A stretch of DNA of 64,000 bases, from NCBI GenBank assembly GCA_037893225.1, contig JAZGUH010000443.1, positions 496,001-560,000 on the forward strand, given 5' to 3'. The position numbers and the translations under genes are program-made. Numbering within the stretch: the first letter of the stretch is position 1; each line of letters begins with the position of its first letter. The notes under the pieces were generated by a model. The model saw only the letters and a program-made list of their open reading frames with translations. It searched no databases and was not told the DNA's origin. This document shows, one piece after another, positions 30,475 through 41,774 of the stretch. Source of the stretch: Hippasteria phrygiana (Eukaryota > Echinodermata > Asteroidea > Valvatida > Goniasteridae).

Positions 30475-32217
30475 CTGTAATTGGAAAAGAAATCATGACA
30501 TCATGCATTCGTGATCCAGAGATTTATCTCAGAAGAGAAACTTATTCTGTACAAGACATATACAAAAAAATGATGAAATTCACCATAAAGTTCCCCATCA
30601 AAAACAAAACGACACAACAAACAAACAGCAAATTCAAACACAGGTAGTGGTGGGATATACATCTGGATTTTTCAACATTCGGTTTGAATTCCATTATTCA
30701 GTTTCAATTACAAAAACCGGATATTCGAAATCGATATCAACCTTAAAAAAAATTAAGCCTTCCATTCAAAACATCTTATAAATTTGCTCCATGGTCTCTG
30801 ATTGTAACTGCATTAAGCTCGCTTGTGGTCTTCTTGGTATATATGAATAGCCTGCCCATCCATTTTGTTCAACATTACAGCTGTGGAGTGTTTTTGTTAA
30901 GGCCCATGTTCACTGAATCCTGCAAACTATATCCTATAACTATTTCAGCTAGATGGGAATTTGCGGTGAAATCAGATAACCGTTATAAGGTTTAAATAAA
31001 ATTAGGATAACTGTATTTTTGAAATCTCCTTTTTCACCCACCGCTAATTTCACAACTGATATTTTCCAAGTGTCACTTTGATCAAACTTGGGAAATAAAG
31101 GATAGGTTTGAATATATTTAAATTTTTTTATCATCTGATACTTGGAAGTTTTGGTGAGGTAATAAGGAACGCAGATTATAAAGGGACACATTGCCTTGGA
31201 CAAGGCTTTGAGGCACCCAATTTGGCCACAAGGAGCCTTTGTCCTACAGTTGCAAAAACAAATTGAAGGTAGAATATACATGTAAAAATGTACACAAGCA
31301 TCCCTTGAAAATGTGACGCTTGTCTGAAAATCATTGGTGAAAATTATTTTCGGGAGGAAAAGTTACCGATTCTACTTTTATTTATCTTTCCAAACAGCAA
31401 TTTAACCCTTTGAGTACGTTTTTTTACGGCAGACGTCGGGGTGTCGCGGCGGTTCTGGCAGCCAAGCGAACCGCTACAATGTTTAATGCAGTCAAGCGTA
31501 ACATAAACAATAATCCAACAATGGATTAAAACTGCACAAACAGCGGCAAATGGCGTCATCCGGCCTGGTGACACTTCCTAGTAAATATGCCTAGGGGGTT
31601 AGGGTTAAAGGCACTCCTTAAATACATGTTTCTATTGGTCCAATTTTATAGGTAAAAACACCTTTTGGGTAACACCTCAGGAATAGCAGATTTCCAAAGA
31701 AATTCCTTACAATTTTTGAAATCAGTAAAAATCCAGTTAATTAAATCAGACACTCAGTGCTGCCCCACCCCAAAATGTGGGGACTGTCATGTTGGAAATG
31801 ACCAAACCCCCACCTCTGGGGCACCATTTGCCAGTACAAAAGCCTAAGGGATGATTTTGTTTCCATTCCAATAAGGAGCACAATTCTCAACCTTGGGCAT
31901 AACAAAATCCCAACATCCAAGGGTGGGGCAGTGTGGGGGGAGGTGGGCGACACTTGATAGGCGCATAACAATGCAGCAATTACACTAACTGCAAAAATAA
32001 TTCATTGAAAACTGCTGTGGGGTATGTGCATGAATCACGACATCAGATACATGCTAGCTCTGTTCATCTAATACCTGACCTTTTCAAATCCCGCATCTCG
32101 TAACCTCTCGCCATACTTTGGGCCGATGCCACCCAGTTCCGTCACGAGTTTCTCCCCCATGGGTTCCGACACAAACAGCCTGTGCTTCTTGGTTGTTGTC
32201 TGGTCTCTGTTCGCCAT
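30328..32217 (-). CDS. BANF1: Barrier-to-autointegration factor (BAF), two coding exons
   Basis: BAF is a small dimeric DNA-bridging protein that binds LEM-domain proteins and lamins, and is needed to reassemble the nuclear envelope. Exon one (32217 to 32080, minus) and exon two (30474 to 30328, minus) join in frame across an AAG|GTCAGG donor and a TTACAG| acceptor to give 94 residues (the family is about 89). Visible features are [15 protein letters not shown] near the start, the helix-hairpin-helix [16 protein letters not shown], then [21 protein letters not shown] and the closing [12 protein letters not shown]. All family blocks are present without a break. An acceptor just upstream (32246-32247) implies a further 5' non-coding exon. 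The 1.6-kb intron contains a piggyBac-like MITE. Confidence 0.95.
30475..31401. other. BANF1 intron, proximal part
   Basis: This AT-rich intron sequence includes a 31170-31360 patch (ACATTGCCTTGGACAAGGCT, AAAATCATTGGTGAAAATTA) that resembles one near 53615-53790 and is probably an old SINE. Confidence 0.5.
31402..31608. mobile_element. piggyBac-like MITE, copy 1
   Basis: TTAA occurs at both ends (31402-31405 and 31605-31608), the target of piggyBac transposases. The left end reads TTAACCCTTTGAGTACG. The interior (ACGTCGGGGTG, GTCTGGCAGCCAAG type words) matches 35670-35897. It lies in the BANF1 intron. Confidence 0.8.
31609..32079. other. BANF1 intron, distal part
   Basis: A loose inverted pair occurs (CCCCACCCCAAAATGTGGGG near 31762, and CCAAGGGTGGGGCAGTGTG near 31917). 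No exon is seen. Confidence 0.45.
32080..32217 (-). CDS. BANF1: BANF1 first coding exon
   Basis: It encodes residues 1-46, from the ATG at 32217-32215 to GFEK. The segment holds the conserved PMGEK turn and the DNA-binding helix-hairpin-helix. The exon itself begins near 32245 after TTTTTAG. Confidence 0.94.
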
Positions 32218-32245
32218 GCTTACCGAAGACGGGATGAATTCAGAC

Positions 32246-33632
32246 CTAAAAACAATGAGGCAAATAATGTTAGCGATTTGTTGTTTGCATGGTTGACTAT
32301 TTAGGGCATCAAGATCGGGCCAAGTTTGTTTTGAGTAGAGTAGGAAACCAATGCGACAGCTACAGGCTGAAAATTCAGTCGTGAATTACCTGTAAAGAAA
32401 AATCCACAGAGGTGCAAATTATACGAATGTACATACAATGTGTAACCCGGGATGAAATACTGAAATCAGTAATATTTCTATTTAGCCTCCAGGCCTCTTG
32501 AAATGTCTGTATTATGATCACAGCAGCAAACCTAGTGTAATCAAAAGCTTTAGCCGGGATTTGGAAGGAGGGTTTCCAAATTTCCAATAAATTGCAAAAA
32601 CTAGCCATCAAAATTGTCAATTACAATCTTAATGTAAATAACAAAAAATTGGATACATATACTGTGCAAATTCAAAACAGGGTGAGGGCGTCTTTCAGGC
32701 AGCTAGATAACAGTCTGTCTAACACGAGTAACTACAGACTAAAGTATCAGATACTCTAATAATTTTAAGTTTCAATATCTTTTCAATTCTATTTCAAGAC
32801 GTATTGATGCATAAGCTGCTGGATTTCCCAAATAATGCTACTGAATATCTTCCTCCTCATTGCCAAGACACAAAAATCAGTCTGCAGCTTCAAATACCAG
32901 ACTTTACAATGCACGTTTACCAGTTTCCAATCGAGCAGAAGTCACTTCACAATTCTGGTCTCAAGCCATGTAACAAGCTATTCAAACACACTATATAACA
33001 AAAGCATTCCTTTGTCATTGTTCATCCCATGTACATGTAGCTTGTGAGCGGACTTGTGATTCACTTGTGACATGCCTTTTGATCTGACTTGTGACTGATT
33101 CCATTACAACTCAGCCGCTTCTGACATTTCCAACATTTCCACTGGGCAAATTATTGTCCCTTAAAAAAGAATCCTCCAAAAGACAATTTTATAAAGCCAT
33201 GAATATACATATGTACTCACTGACAAATACTCTAACAATTCTAACAACTGTAACTCCCCAGGTGTTTTTACTAGGAAGTGTGCTCAACCTGTCAAAATCT
33301 AACACTATGGCGTATACCCATGGCACATTCTTTGGACTTCGATCCAATAACAGGAAAGTGTGAAGCCTGCTGCATCCGACAGAATACAACAGCTACAATG
33401 TGGAACAAAAGATCTCTAATTAACCCTAACCCCTAATGGTTCACCGGGACTACCCTGCTAAATCATACGAGTTTCCTGCTCAATCCAATGCAATCCAACA
33501 CAGTCTAACATGCCAAGTTGCTGGGTAAATAAAAATAACTTAAGATTTGAGGCTTTGCATGGCAGAGATACTAATATATGTGTGTAAATGAAAGGTTTGC
33601 AAAAACACCATGTGGAAATATTTCTCAAATTA
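32246..33632. other. Upstream of BANF1 coding exons, no gene recognised
   Basis: Only short frames without motifs are present. Any 5' non-coding exon and promoter of BANF1 should lie here or further right, but I cannot place them. Confidence 0.45.
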
Positions 33633-34033
33633 GGCCATCAGCCTAGGGGGTTGGTCGGTATCAAATGAGGTGAATAATAATGCTCATGGTGATTTTTGGC
33701 AAGGTATATGCACCCCTGTAGTTGGAAAATATGTGATAGCATTGCAGCGGTGGCAGCTTTTTGGGTGTTATCACACTATTTTTTTTTTTAAATGGCCGCC
33801 AAAATGCTTGTTGCCACATATAATGAATCCGGTAACAAGCATATTGGCAGCCATTTTGAAAAAGAAATTTAAAAAAATAGATAAGGCCCAAAAAGCTGCC
33901 ACCGCTCACGCTGCAATGCTATCACACATTTTCCAACTCTAGGTGTGCATATCTTGCAAAAAATCGCTATGAGCATTACTCCTCTCGATCATTTGATACC
34001 GGCGGCCCAATTTTTGGACCGAGGCTGATGGCC
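33633..34033. mobile_element. 401-bp fold-back MITE with TA duplication
   Basis: The two halves are inverted over nearly their whole length. The ends GGCCATCAGCCT and AGGCTGATGGCC are flanked by TA (33631-33632 and 34034-34035). Matching inner words include GTTGGAAAATATGTGATAGC, GGTGGCAGCTTTTTGGG and AATGGCCGCCAAAATGCTTG. The centre is near 33835. Confidence 0.85.
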
Positions 34034-34894
34034 TACATTTAAATGACTGGCATGAATAGTTCTGAAAAGCACCAGAGGTATAAACTTGACGCTCCGGTCA
34101 GTATGCTCTGACCGTCTTCAGGAGAATGCCTAAAAAATGACCTGCCTGCTAAATCCAACAGAATCCAACTGTGACATATTTGTCTGTTGCCTGCCGAGTC
34201 CAACAGGATTGTAACACTATGAGTTATACCAACAGGGTCCAACGGGAATATCAAATTGTTGGATCCTGTGTGATTCAGCATGGTCATGATGGTTAGGGTT
34301 AACAAAATCCAACAGAAAGTACCCACTGTTGGATAATGTTTTGTTTTCTTGGTTTTTTAAATCTATAATTAATGTTTTTATTTACACATAAAAAAAAGTG
34401 CTCAAGTGTGGCAAATCCTAATTTTTCAAAGAGCTACTCAGCATTGCTCTGTCGTTCATAATGGTGTCTTTGTAAAAAGAAGTGTACCCATGATTGTGGC
34501 TGTGCACAGCTTTAAAGACAGACAGTTTCCAACATTTCTTGGATTTAAGCCTACATGTATGTGTATATTTCTTCCTTCATCATGTCCATGTTTTTGCCTA
34601 CCATGTAGCACTGGTCTAGACACTGCATTTTGTTTTTCATGTTTTACTTCAAAAAATTTTACCGTTAGAACTGGGGAAAATCTATGTACATGTACTACAG
34701 ATGTAGCATTGCTCATCATTTCGCAACCAGCTTTCAGCACGGGATTTTCCCTTTGTTTGGAATTATTTATCATGTTTCAACTTGGGCTTGTCATACATGT
34801 ACACTGTACATGTATTGATAAAACCATTTTTGCCATTCTCTACAAGGAAAGAAAAAAGCTTGGACACGAGCATAAATCTAAGGAAAAACCTTGA
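34034..34894. other. No gene recognised; repeat words and chance ORFs
   Basis: At 34080-34130 CTCCGGTCAGTATGCTCTGA resembles the palindrome at 38547-38793. Between 34140 and 34325 the word ATCCAACAG is repeated several times in both orientations. A 162-codon frame at 34406-34894 is Cys-rich but has no motif. Confidence 0.5.
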
Positions 34895-35240
34895 GAAGGC
34901 CTGGCAAGGTGCAGGAGACTAATTGGAGGGGGTGACCAGATAAGAGGGGATGGAGGGGGGGTTTAGTGGGAAATGAGAGTTAAGGGGCAGCAAGAGGGAG
35001 GGAATTTCAGAGAAAGGAGGTTGGAGAAGGGGAGCTTGGGAAAAGGTTTGTAAGAGAAGGAATTGTGAGGGAGGGCACATAGAAAGTTATCGAAAGGGGG
35101 AGGTACATGTAGCTGTCAGAAGCACATAGGTGGGGGAAATGGGCAGGTGATACGGGGGGAAAGGAAGGGTGGGAAAGAGGCAAAGAGGGGAAGACGAAGC
35201 GGAAAAATTATAACAGGAAAAATCTGACAGATGGAAAGTT
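34895..35240 (+). repeat. Purine-rich (G/A) tract
   Basis: The plus strand is almost wholly G and A over about 345 bp, with many GGG, GGAGG and GGGG runs. Such tracts can form triplex or quadruplex structures. No coding signal. Confidence 0.8.
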
Positions 35241-35669
35241 GCACAATTAACAAGAAATGTTAAAATGGTCTAGATTTTAAAAAGGCAACGGAAGCAATAT
35301 GTGACCGGCTCTACAAACATGGGTATTATGTTGTCAAATTTGAAAAATGAGTCCTACATACATGTAGTTCAATTTGTCACATCCTAAGCATTATTTGGTA
35401 AAGGTTTGACCCCTGTGGCATTTTGTGTTTTCGAGATACAATACATGTATCTTGATATTTGCATACTCAAGTACATTTAGAGAGAGATATAGTTCTTTTA
35501 ACATAACAAGTGCAAAGAAGTGAGATTTCTATCAACATATTTGTTTTTTCATCTTTACTTACTCATAGTCATCAATATTACTGTTTCTAAAAATAAATTA
35601 TGAAAATATAGATATAATAGATGCCAAGGAGGACACTGAACATGTTTTTAAAAACTTTTACTGTCACTA

Positions 35670-35897
35670 TTAACCCCTTAAGTACGGTATTTTACGGGAG
35701 ACGTCGGGGTGCTGCGGCGGGTCTGGCAGCCAAGTGAAACGGCCACAATGTGTTTGTGCAGTCAAGCGTAACATATGTATACACAATAATACAAACAATG
35801 GATTGAAACTGCACAAACAGCGGCCAATGGCGTCATCCGGCCTGGTGGCACTGTTTTTTTCCCGCCATATGGCGTCCATCCGTACGCAAGGGGTTAA
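35670..35897. mobile_element. piggyBac-like MITE, copy 2
   Basis: TTAA ends lie at 35670-35673 and 35894-35897. The inverted termini TTAACCCCTTAAGTACGG and CCGTACGCAAGGGGTTAA are clear. The interior matches copy 1 at 31402-31608. Its right TTAA directly abuts the long inverted-repeat element at 35898. Confidence 0.88.
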
Positions 35898-37319
35898 AGC
35901 CCTACTCCAATGGCACCCCTACAGGCCAAAATTTACAATCGACTTTGATTTCATATATCTCCCTAAATTCCTATCGCTGGAAACTTTTATATGTACATCA
36001 TTGTATTCCTGAGATGTTAGTTTGGTGGCCGCCATCTTGTTTTCATTTATCGCTACTGATATGATCGTGGGAAGTCACGGCACTTGGCGCCTGTAGAGAC
36101 TGGTCTTGGCATGAATTATGTATGATCATGCATGTCATGTACAACGCGCGGTTGTTTGGTGAGAAGTCAAAGCATTGTACTCGCCGGCTGTAGAAACTTG
36201 TTATGAATAAACCTTTTTGACATTCTCGACGCATCATGGGAACTGCATCAGCCCTAACTGGCTTTAGAAGAGCAAGCACATTAGAACGGACGTGATTGGT
36301 CGCATTGGTCACATGTTCGTTGTCATGCTTGCAAAAATCCTCTTCTGATTGGCTAATGTGACATTATTAGCTGTTCTAATTCCAGAAATTTGCATTCATC
36401 AGTAACTGGTACCCTGAGAGGGATTCCCCAATTATTTCCTATATTTGTATAATGCCATTTAAAATTGATTTTTCTGGTTATTTTCCTTATATTCTTTGCA
36501 AAGATATGTGAATTGTGAAAACGGTATCGCTCAACTCATGACAGATATTTAGCATAAAATAGATTAACCCTAACCATCCCTAACCTGCCAAAATCAAACA
36601 CCCCATTTGTGTTGAATTGTGTGTGATTGGGTACTGTAGAGCCTTGGCACCATCACTTTGCATGGGACTTGATGCCCTGATTTTGTACAAAGAATGTGCC
36701 ATTGGTTTACTACACAGTGTTGGAGTTTGTGTGGTTAGGGAAGGATTCTAGTAAAAAGCCTTGGGCTGTTAGGGTTAATATTTGGACTGTTTCACAGTGC
36801 CATAGGTTTGTGTATAAATTACATGGTTTGTTTGGCCTCCAAACCCACAATGCATTGAGAATGTCGAAAAGGTTCATTATGCATGTTGATGTCCGCGGTT
36901 GTTTCGTGTATGCATCCGCTCAACGTCATCATGCATAGTTTATGACGACCAGTTTGCCAAGTATGGTGCCCTGACTTCTCACCAAACAACCACGCGTCAT
37001 GCATAACATGCATAATTCATGCCAAGACCAGTCTCTACAACCGTCGGGGCAGGTGCACTGACTTCCCATGATCAGCAGCGATGAATGAAATCAAGATGGC
37101 GGCCATCAACGTGACCAAGTAAAGACGTTCTGGAATTTTTTTTAAACATTTGTCATTTTTGAAGAAGTTACACCTCGACGAATTCAGCATTTAGTAAGCC
37201 TGGTTTGTGGTTATAACTTATATATTGTAGTGTTCAGCAATAAGAATTTGGGGAGATATTTGAAATCGACCGGTTGTAAATCTCGTCGTACTGTGTAGGG
37301 GTGCTGTTGGAGTAGGGCT
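35898..37319. mobile_element. 1.4-kb element with very long terminal inverted repeats
   Basis: The left arm (35898-36245) and right arm (36855-37319) are inverted copies. Examples are AGCCCTACTCCAATGGCACC with its inverse at the right end, GGCCGCCATCTTG facing AAGATGGCGGCC, and GACTGGTCTTGGCATGAATT facing AATTCATGCCAAGACCAGTC. The 600-bp centre has no recognised ORF. Superfamily unknown. Confidence 0.82.
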
Positions 37320-38404
37320 GTGTAATGGTCAGATGGTGAGAGTAAAAAGACAAGACAGAAGTTAAAAAGGAACCATTTACAGCCCTCTTTGTATGGCTAC
37401 CTCCTTGCGTACAATTGTAAAAGAGGGCACTATATAATTTTTCGACATTACAAAAAAAAATGAAACTGTTGGTTTATATTTAGTTTTTGAGGGAAATTTT
37501 GGGATAAAGTGGCGATGAAGACGACAAAACGCAACTCGAAAATAAAAGATGTCGATCACCGTGACGCAAAGTAAATGTCACGCAAAACCGTGTTGATTCG
37601 CATGGCAACTGCCGTATAAAATAAGCGCATAAGAAAATTGGATTTTCTACCGCAATAAACTGTTCAAAATTTACAAAAAAGATGTCAAAAGAATTAAGAG
37701 AAGTCTGCTTTAGTAGTTTAGGTTAAAAAAGTAATTTTGGAATGAGAAAAAATACCCTTGACTCTATTTTGATCAAAACTAAAGAGGGGCCCTACACAAC
37801 ACAATCGCCCAAACCATGGAGGAAGACAAACCATCAGCATCACACAACAACATGATATGGCATTGATGCTGACACCAGTGTGACACAACTCACAAGCAGA
37901 GAAAGATTGCACAATCGGGTAACAAATTCATAATAAAAGGACCGAAAAAGGTTAAAAGCTAAGACAAAAGCTAAGGACTGTTGAAGCCAGTTGAATAAGG
38001 TGTTTCACTTTACCTTACCGTTTGATGACGATAAAAACAGCTTCTTTTCCAGGAACAGTTTTGTTCAGAAATAGGGTTAACAACCGCACGCGCAATTCCC
38101 GCCTCCGAACACGTTATTACTTAGAACACATCAAAACAATGCGATAGGGTTCCAGACGATTGTGTCATTGGGCGAAACCCGTCTTCCTCGGGGTTTGGAA
38201 CCCGTCTACACTTTGCAGTAACACGCGGTATCGATAGACTGATTGTTAAAATGAAATGAAACTGGTATCGATGTTTTGGTATCGAGAAAATGTTCTGGGA
38301 CGTACACATGCACAACTGTTTGGATTTTTATGTGTGACGTGGATTGGAGTCAATATTGAGAATTTTTTAGCCGCGTCGTGCCAATTTCGTCACGTGACGT
38401 GACA
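37320..38404. other. No gene recognised
   Basis: AT-rich then mixed sequence. The part near 38390-38410 is rich in CACGTGACG words. No ORF with a motif. Confidence 0.5.
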
Positions 38405-38478
38405 GTCGCGTGACAGTTTTCCTTGACGAAACTCTCACACACGCAAAGTCCATGAGACCGCAGGCTGTACTGTGCACG
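38405..38478 (+). repeat. Dispersed repeat, copy 1
   Basis: GACAGTTTTCCTTGACGAAA through GGCTGTACTGTGCA matches 62373-62443. Confidence 0.8.
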
Positions 38479-38546
38479 TGTCTGTCACCAAAACGACCTG
38501 CACAAATTCGTGCTTGTTTTAAGTGGAACTGTGTTATTTGAAATGT

Positions 38547-38793
38547 AGTTAAGATAACTAGTTTGCGGTAGCACCATGTGTATTAAATCTCTTTTGTGAG
38601 TTTGTGTGGTTCTGAAAATAACCGGATGGAGAACTCAACGTTTCGGATAGTATGCTCTGCCCGTCGTCAGCAGGAGACGGGCAGAGCATACTGTCCGAAA
38701 CGTTGAGTTCCTTCCGGTTCTTTTCAGAACCACACAAACTCACAAAAGAGATTTTATACACATGGTGCTACCGCATTTAAACTAGTTATCTTA
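38547..38793. repeat. About 245-bp palindrome
   Basis: The arms of roughly 115 bp are inverted copies, from AAGATAACTAGTTT and GCGGTAGCACCATGTG at the left to CATGGTGCTACCGC and AACTAGTTATCTT at the right. Inner words include CTCAACGTTTCGGATAGTAT and GGGCAGAGCATACTGTCCGA. The centre is near 38668. Single-arm relatives lie at 16880-16970 and 34080-34130, so the element is part of a repeat family found here as a head-to-head pair. Confidence 0.88.
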
Positions 38794-39557
38794 TTGCCTT
38801 TCACCATGCAAACCTTAAAATCTCATCTGAAATGTAATAGTATTCAAACAATTCCACAATAGAATTTAGATTTGTTTTGCAAACATAGGTGAAGGATCTC
38901 ATTGGCCTACATCTCATTTCGTGTTCTAATATCGCAATTGTTCATGGCAAACAATGGCGTATGAATAAAAAACTAGCAAATGCTAGAAAGTACAAGCAAA
39001 AAGGAAAAACATTTATTTTGGAGTAAAAGCATTAAGGAAAAGCAAATGTATTAAGGAAAAGCAAATGCAAGGAAAACTAGTCTTCTCATGGCGCCCAGTG
39101 TGCACACTCTACAACTTGCTCTGATATTTGTATTAATTGTATACCTGCTTCTAGCCATATCAGGACAGAAGGCCTACTCTGCAATGTCTGCATTTTATAC
39201 CAACTGAAAGAGCATTCCACACTGACAACTCTAGATCATTCCCATTTGGAAATTCAGTCCATAACTATGAGTTTCATGATGATTTTTAGCCTGATTTCCA
39301 GTTTTCTCAACAAGCAACTCTTGAAGAATGCTACACCGTTGATCGATTTCACAACCAGGATGATGCCAGCTATTTTGTCCCGAGGGCCTTTATTTTGTCC
39401 ACACCATGCATTGATCGCCTGCTTGTGGTATGCCATATCACAGTATATACAAGAAGTACAACATGGCTGTTGAATCTCCAAAAGGGAACTTCCAAGTAAA
39501 ATCAAGAGTTTGTGCAAGAGCCACAAGATTTGGGCATGTCCCAGTTAGGTACTGTAC

Positions 39558-39742
39558 CGGTGGCGTATATCCAGCGGGGGAAGGTGGGGGGGGGGGGGGG
39601 GGAGGGGGGGGGGGGGAACTTCCCCCTAACGGCATTTAAGGCGTCATAAAAACAAAAAGAAATAGTGTTTTTAAGACGATTTTAAGACGATTCAGACGTT
39701 GTTTGCCCTTCCTGGAACAAAAAGCCGCGGGATACGCTACTG
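39558..39742. mobile_element. hAT MITE, same family as 11734-11892
   Basis: The termini CGGTGGCGTATATCC and GGGATACGCTACTG are inverted. The interior shares AACAAAAAGAAATAGTGTTT and TTAAGACGATT words with the first copy. Two G runs lie at 39588-39616. The target duplication is degraded. Confidence 0.82.
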
Positions 39743-39744
39743 GG

Positions 39745-40252
39745 TACTACCCCAATTTTTGTACATCAACATTTGACTGCTTATTATCTGCTTGTGGTGA
39801 TATTGAAATAAACCCAGGACTATAGAATCAGTTACAACACATTCATCCCATAATGTCAGTGGAACCTTATTTAATGCTCGTAGCATCAGAAATAAAGGCA
39901 TCGACCTTGCTGCCTCTGTTGCTACAGATGTCAACAATAAACACACTGACATATTGTAGCACTTACGAAAACGTGGCTCACCGATCGCGATCATGACTCC
40001 GTCTTGAATCTACCCAGTGAGTACATCATTTTTCGTAAAGACCGCCCTACACCAGGTGTGGTGTAATTCTCCTCACCATAATCAACAGTTTACACCCTGT
40101 TCGTCTTTGTGAACATGAGTCAACTGAGTTGGAATTGATGTGGGTGTCAGTATCTTGTCTTCGCTCAAAATGGCTCATCGGACTGTTATACCGACCCCCA
40201 AATGAGAATAGATCTTACTGGGACAAATTGAACAATGCAGTTGGGAAATAGA
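39745..40252 (+). pseudogene. CR1-like LINE fragment: 2A-like motif and endonuclease N-terminus
   Basis: At 39781-39822 the frame reads LLSACGDIEINPGL and a stop, a close match to the 2A-type DxExNPGP motif with the last Pro changed. Endonuclease pieces follow: NARSIRNKGIDLA near 39873, WLTDRDHDSVLNLPSEYIIF near 39973, and LIGLLYRPPNENRSYWDKLN near 40175. The frame changes at least twice and no RT follows, so this is a dead internal fragment. 2A-like peptides before the endonuclease are known in CR1-group LINEs of sea urchins and amphioxus. Confidence 0.8.
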
Positions 40253-40467
40253 ACATCTCATTCCCGATTTCGATGGAATTATCCTCAAATGAAGCAAATG
40301 CTTTTATTCTAGCAAAAAAGTAAATTTAGGTTTTTAGTTTAGCAAATGCTTTCCAGTAAAAGCATTCTTCATTTTTATTTATAGAGATGATAGTAAATGC
40401 TTAAAATTGGCAGTAAAAGCAAATGCTAGTTTGTATTCATACAACCCAATGACATCATCAGGGCGGA

Positions 40468-40775
40468 AGGGTGCGTTCGATTAGCTTTGAAAAGCAAGGA
40501 GTGTATTTCCCTGACATAAACAACAGTTTATGTGTGTAAATTGTGAATTTTATAATTATCATGTCGTCATGGTCAAGATTTTGCTGGTAAAGCAGATGAC
40601 AGCGAGCCTGTGTTAACATTTTACCTTTTTTTAAGTTCCCGCCCCAAAACGACCTCTGACCTTAATTTTCCCAGCATGCCTAGGCGAATACACTGCAGCG
40701 TTCGATCTGTCTCATTTCGTGGCTTCCCCGCAGTGTAACCCCGTGTTTATGGTGTAAGCTAATCGAACGCACCCT
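40468..40775. mobile_element. MITE with AGGGTGCGTTCGATTAGC inverted ends
   Basis: AGGGTGCGTTCGATTAGCTT at the left is inverted as AAGCTAATCGAACGCACCCT at the right, ending 40775. The terminus resembles hAT-type MITEs with (C)AGGGTGCGTTCG ends. The interior is unique here. Confidence 0.85.
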
Positions 40776-40831
40776 GTAAATTACACCTAAAGCGCGACAT
40801 TATTTATTGGTGTGTCATATGCGCCATCTCT

Positions 40832-40873
<42 letters not shown>
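40832..40873 (+). repeat. (CTA)n microsatellite
   Basis: About thirteen uninterrupted CTA triplets follow CTCA. Confidence 0.95.
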
Positions 40874-41774
40874 ATTATTTATTGGTACTGTAGGCTATAG
40901 CAAGTTATTTACATGTATAGCAAGTTATCGTACCCATGATTTGTACGCACTTGCCTTAATACTCTGGTTCTTCCGATTTTCTAACCAGGCCCATCATTCC
41001 CCTCTTGTCCTTCTTTAAACTGTACTGCGTTTCCAGAATTCTAAATTTCTGCTTTATTGTGTGTTTAGCATTTGAGAAGGATTCTGTTAGATAAAACGTC
41101 AGGCCTTGCTAACTTTTCTCAATTGTAAATCAACAAATTTAGCCTAACGTTTCGAACGTTAAAAAAGCCTTTTTCATCTCCTTTTTTTCTTCTGAGAAAG
41201 AACTTGCTCATAAGTTCGAAAAGTTAGGCCAGCTAATTTTAATCCAGTCAGTTTGCAGTTTGCAGTTTGCAGCAGTTTAATTCATTATTTTTTTTCCAAT
41301 TATATTAGTTCGTTTGCTTATTTATTAATTAGATTCAACTTTCAACATTTCAGAGAGTGAAAGTGACGTTTATCAACTTTTGGGTCGAGTGGCACGAATT
41401 CAAATTTACGGAAAAGAAACAATTCAATGACTCACGGAGGCATAATGACCGGCGTAGCTGAAAATCTTCGACAGCTTGGTTTGAGGTGTGTGGTAAACGT
41501 GCTAAGGGGCCAACTTAAAGGTTTTTCGCACGAATTCTGTAACAAATGTAAACACACAATCTAACTATGGATCATAAGAAACACATTAGCCTCTATGAAT
41601 GCTTGTACAGTCTACTGGTCCCGTTATTCGTGACCTAGATTTAACAATAATGTGAATACTCGGACCATACAAAACTTCAACAGTCTATTGTTGATATTGA
41701 TTTTCTCCACAACCGTGACCAAAAAGCAAACCACACAATCGTACGGTGGCACGACTGTTTTGTGTTGAATAAAG
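40874..41774. other. Upstream region of the SLC3-like gene
   Basis: The region holds an inverted pair near 41140-41230 (AACGTTTCGAACGTT, and GTTCGAAAAGTTAGG) typical of a repeat. The last 150 bp before the ATG should contain the promoter and 5' UTR, but no clear TATA box is seen. Confidence 0.45.

Larger units (their letters stand above)
38957..40443. mobile_element. Composite element with short inverted ends, containing nested insertions
   Basis: The left end GTATGAATAAAAAACTAGCA and the right end GCAAATGCTAGTTTGTATTC / ATAC are inverted. AGCAAATGC-type words are repeated near both ends. Inside lie a hAT MITE (39558-39742) and a CR1-like LINE fragment (39745-40252). The unit may be one old DNA transposon. 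Confidence 0.55.

Noticed and set aside
30292..30480. 62-codon plus-strand ORF
   Set aside because: It is the antisense shadow of the last BANF1 exon.
34406..34894. 162-codon plus-strand ORF
   Set aside because: It is Cys/Phe-rich with no motif, overlaps an equally long minus-strand frame, and has no splice or homology support. It is probably chance.
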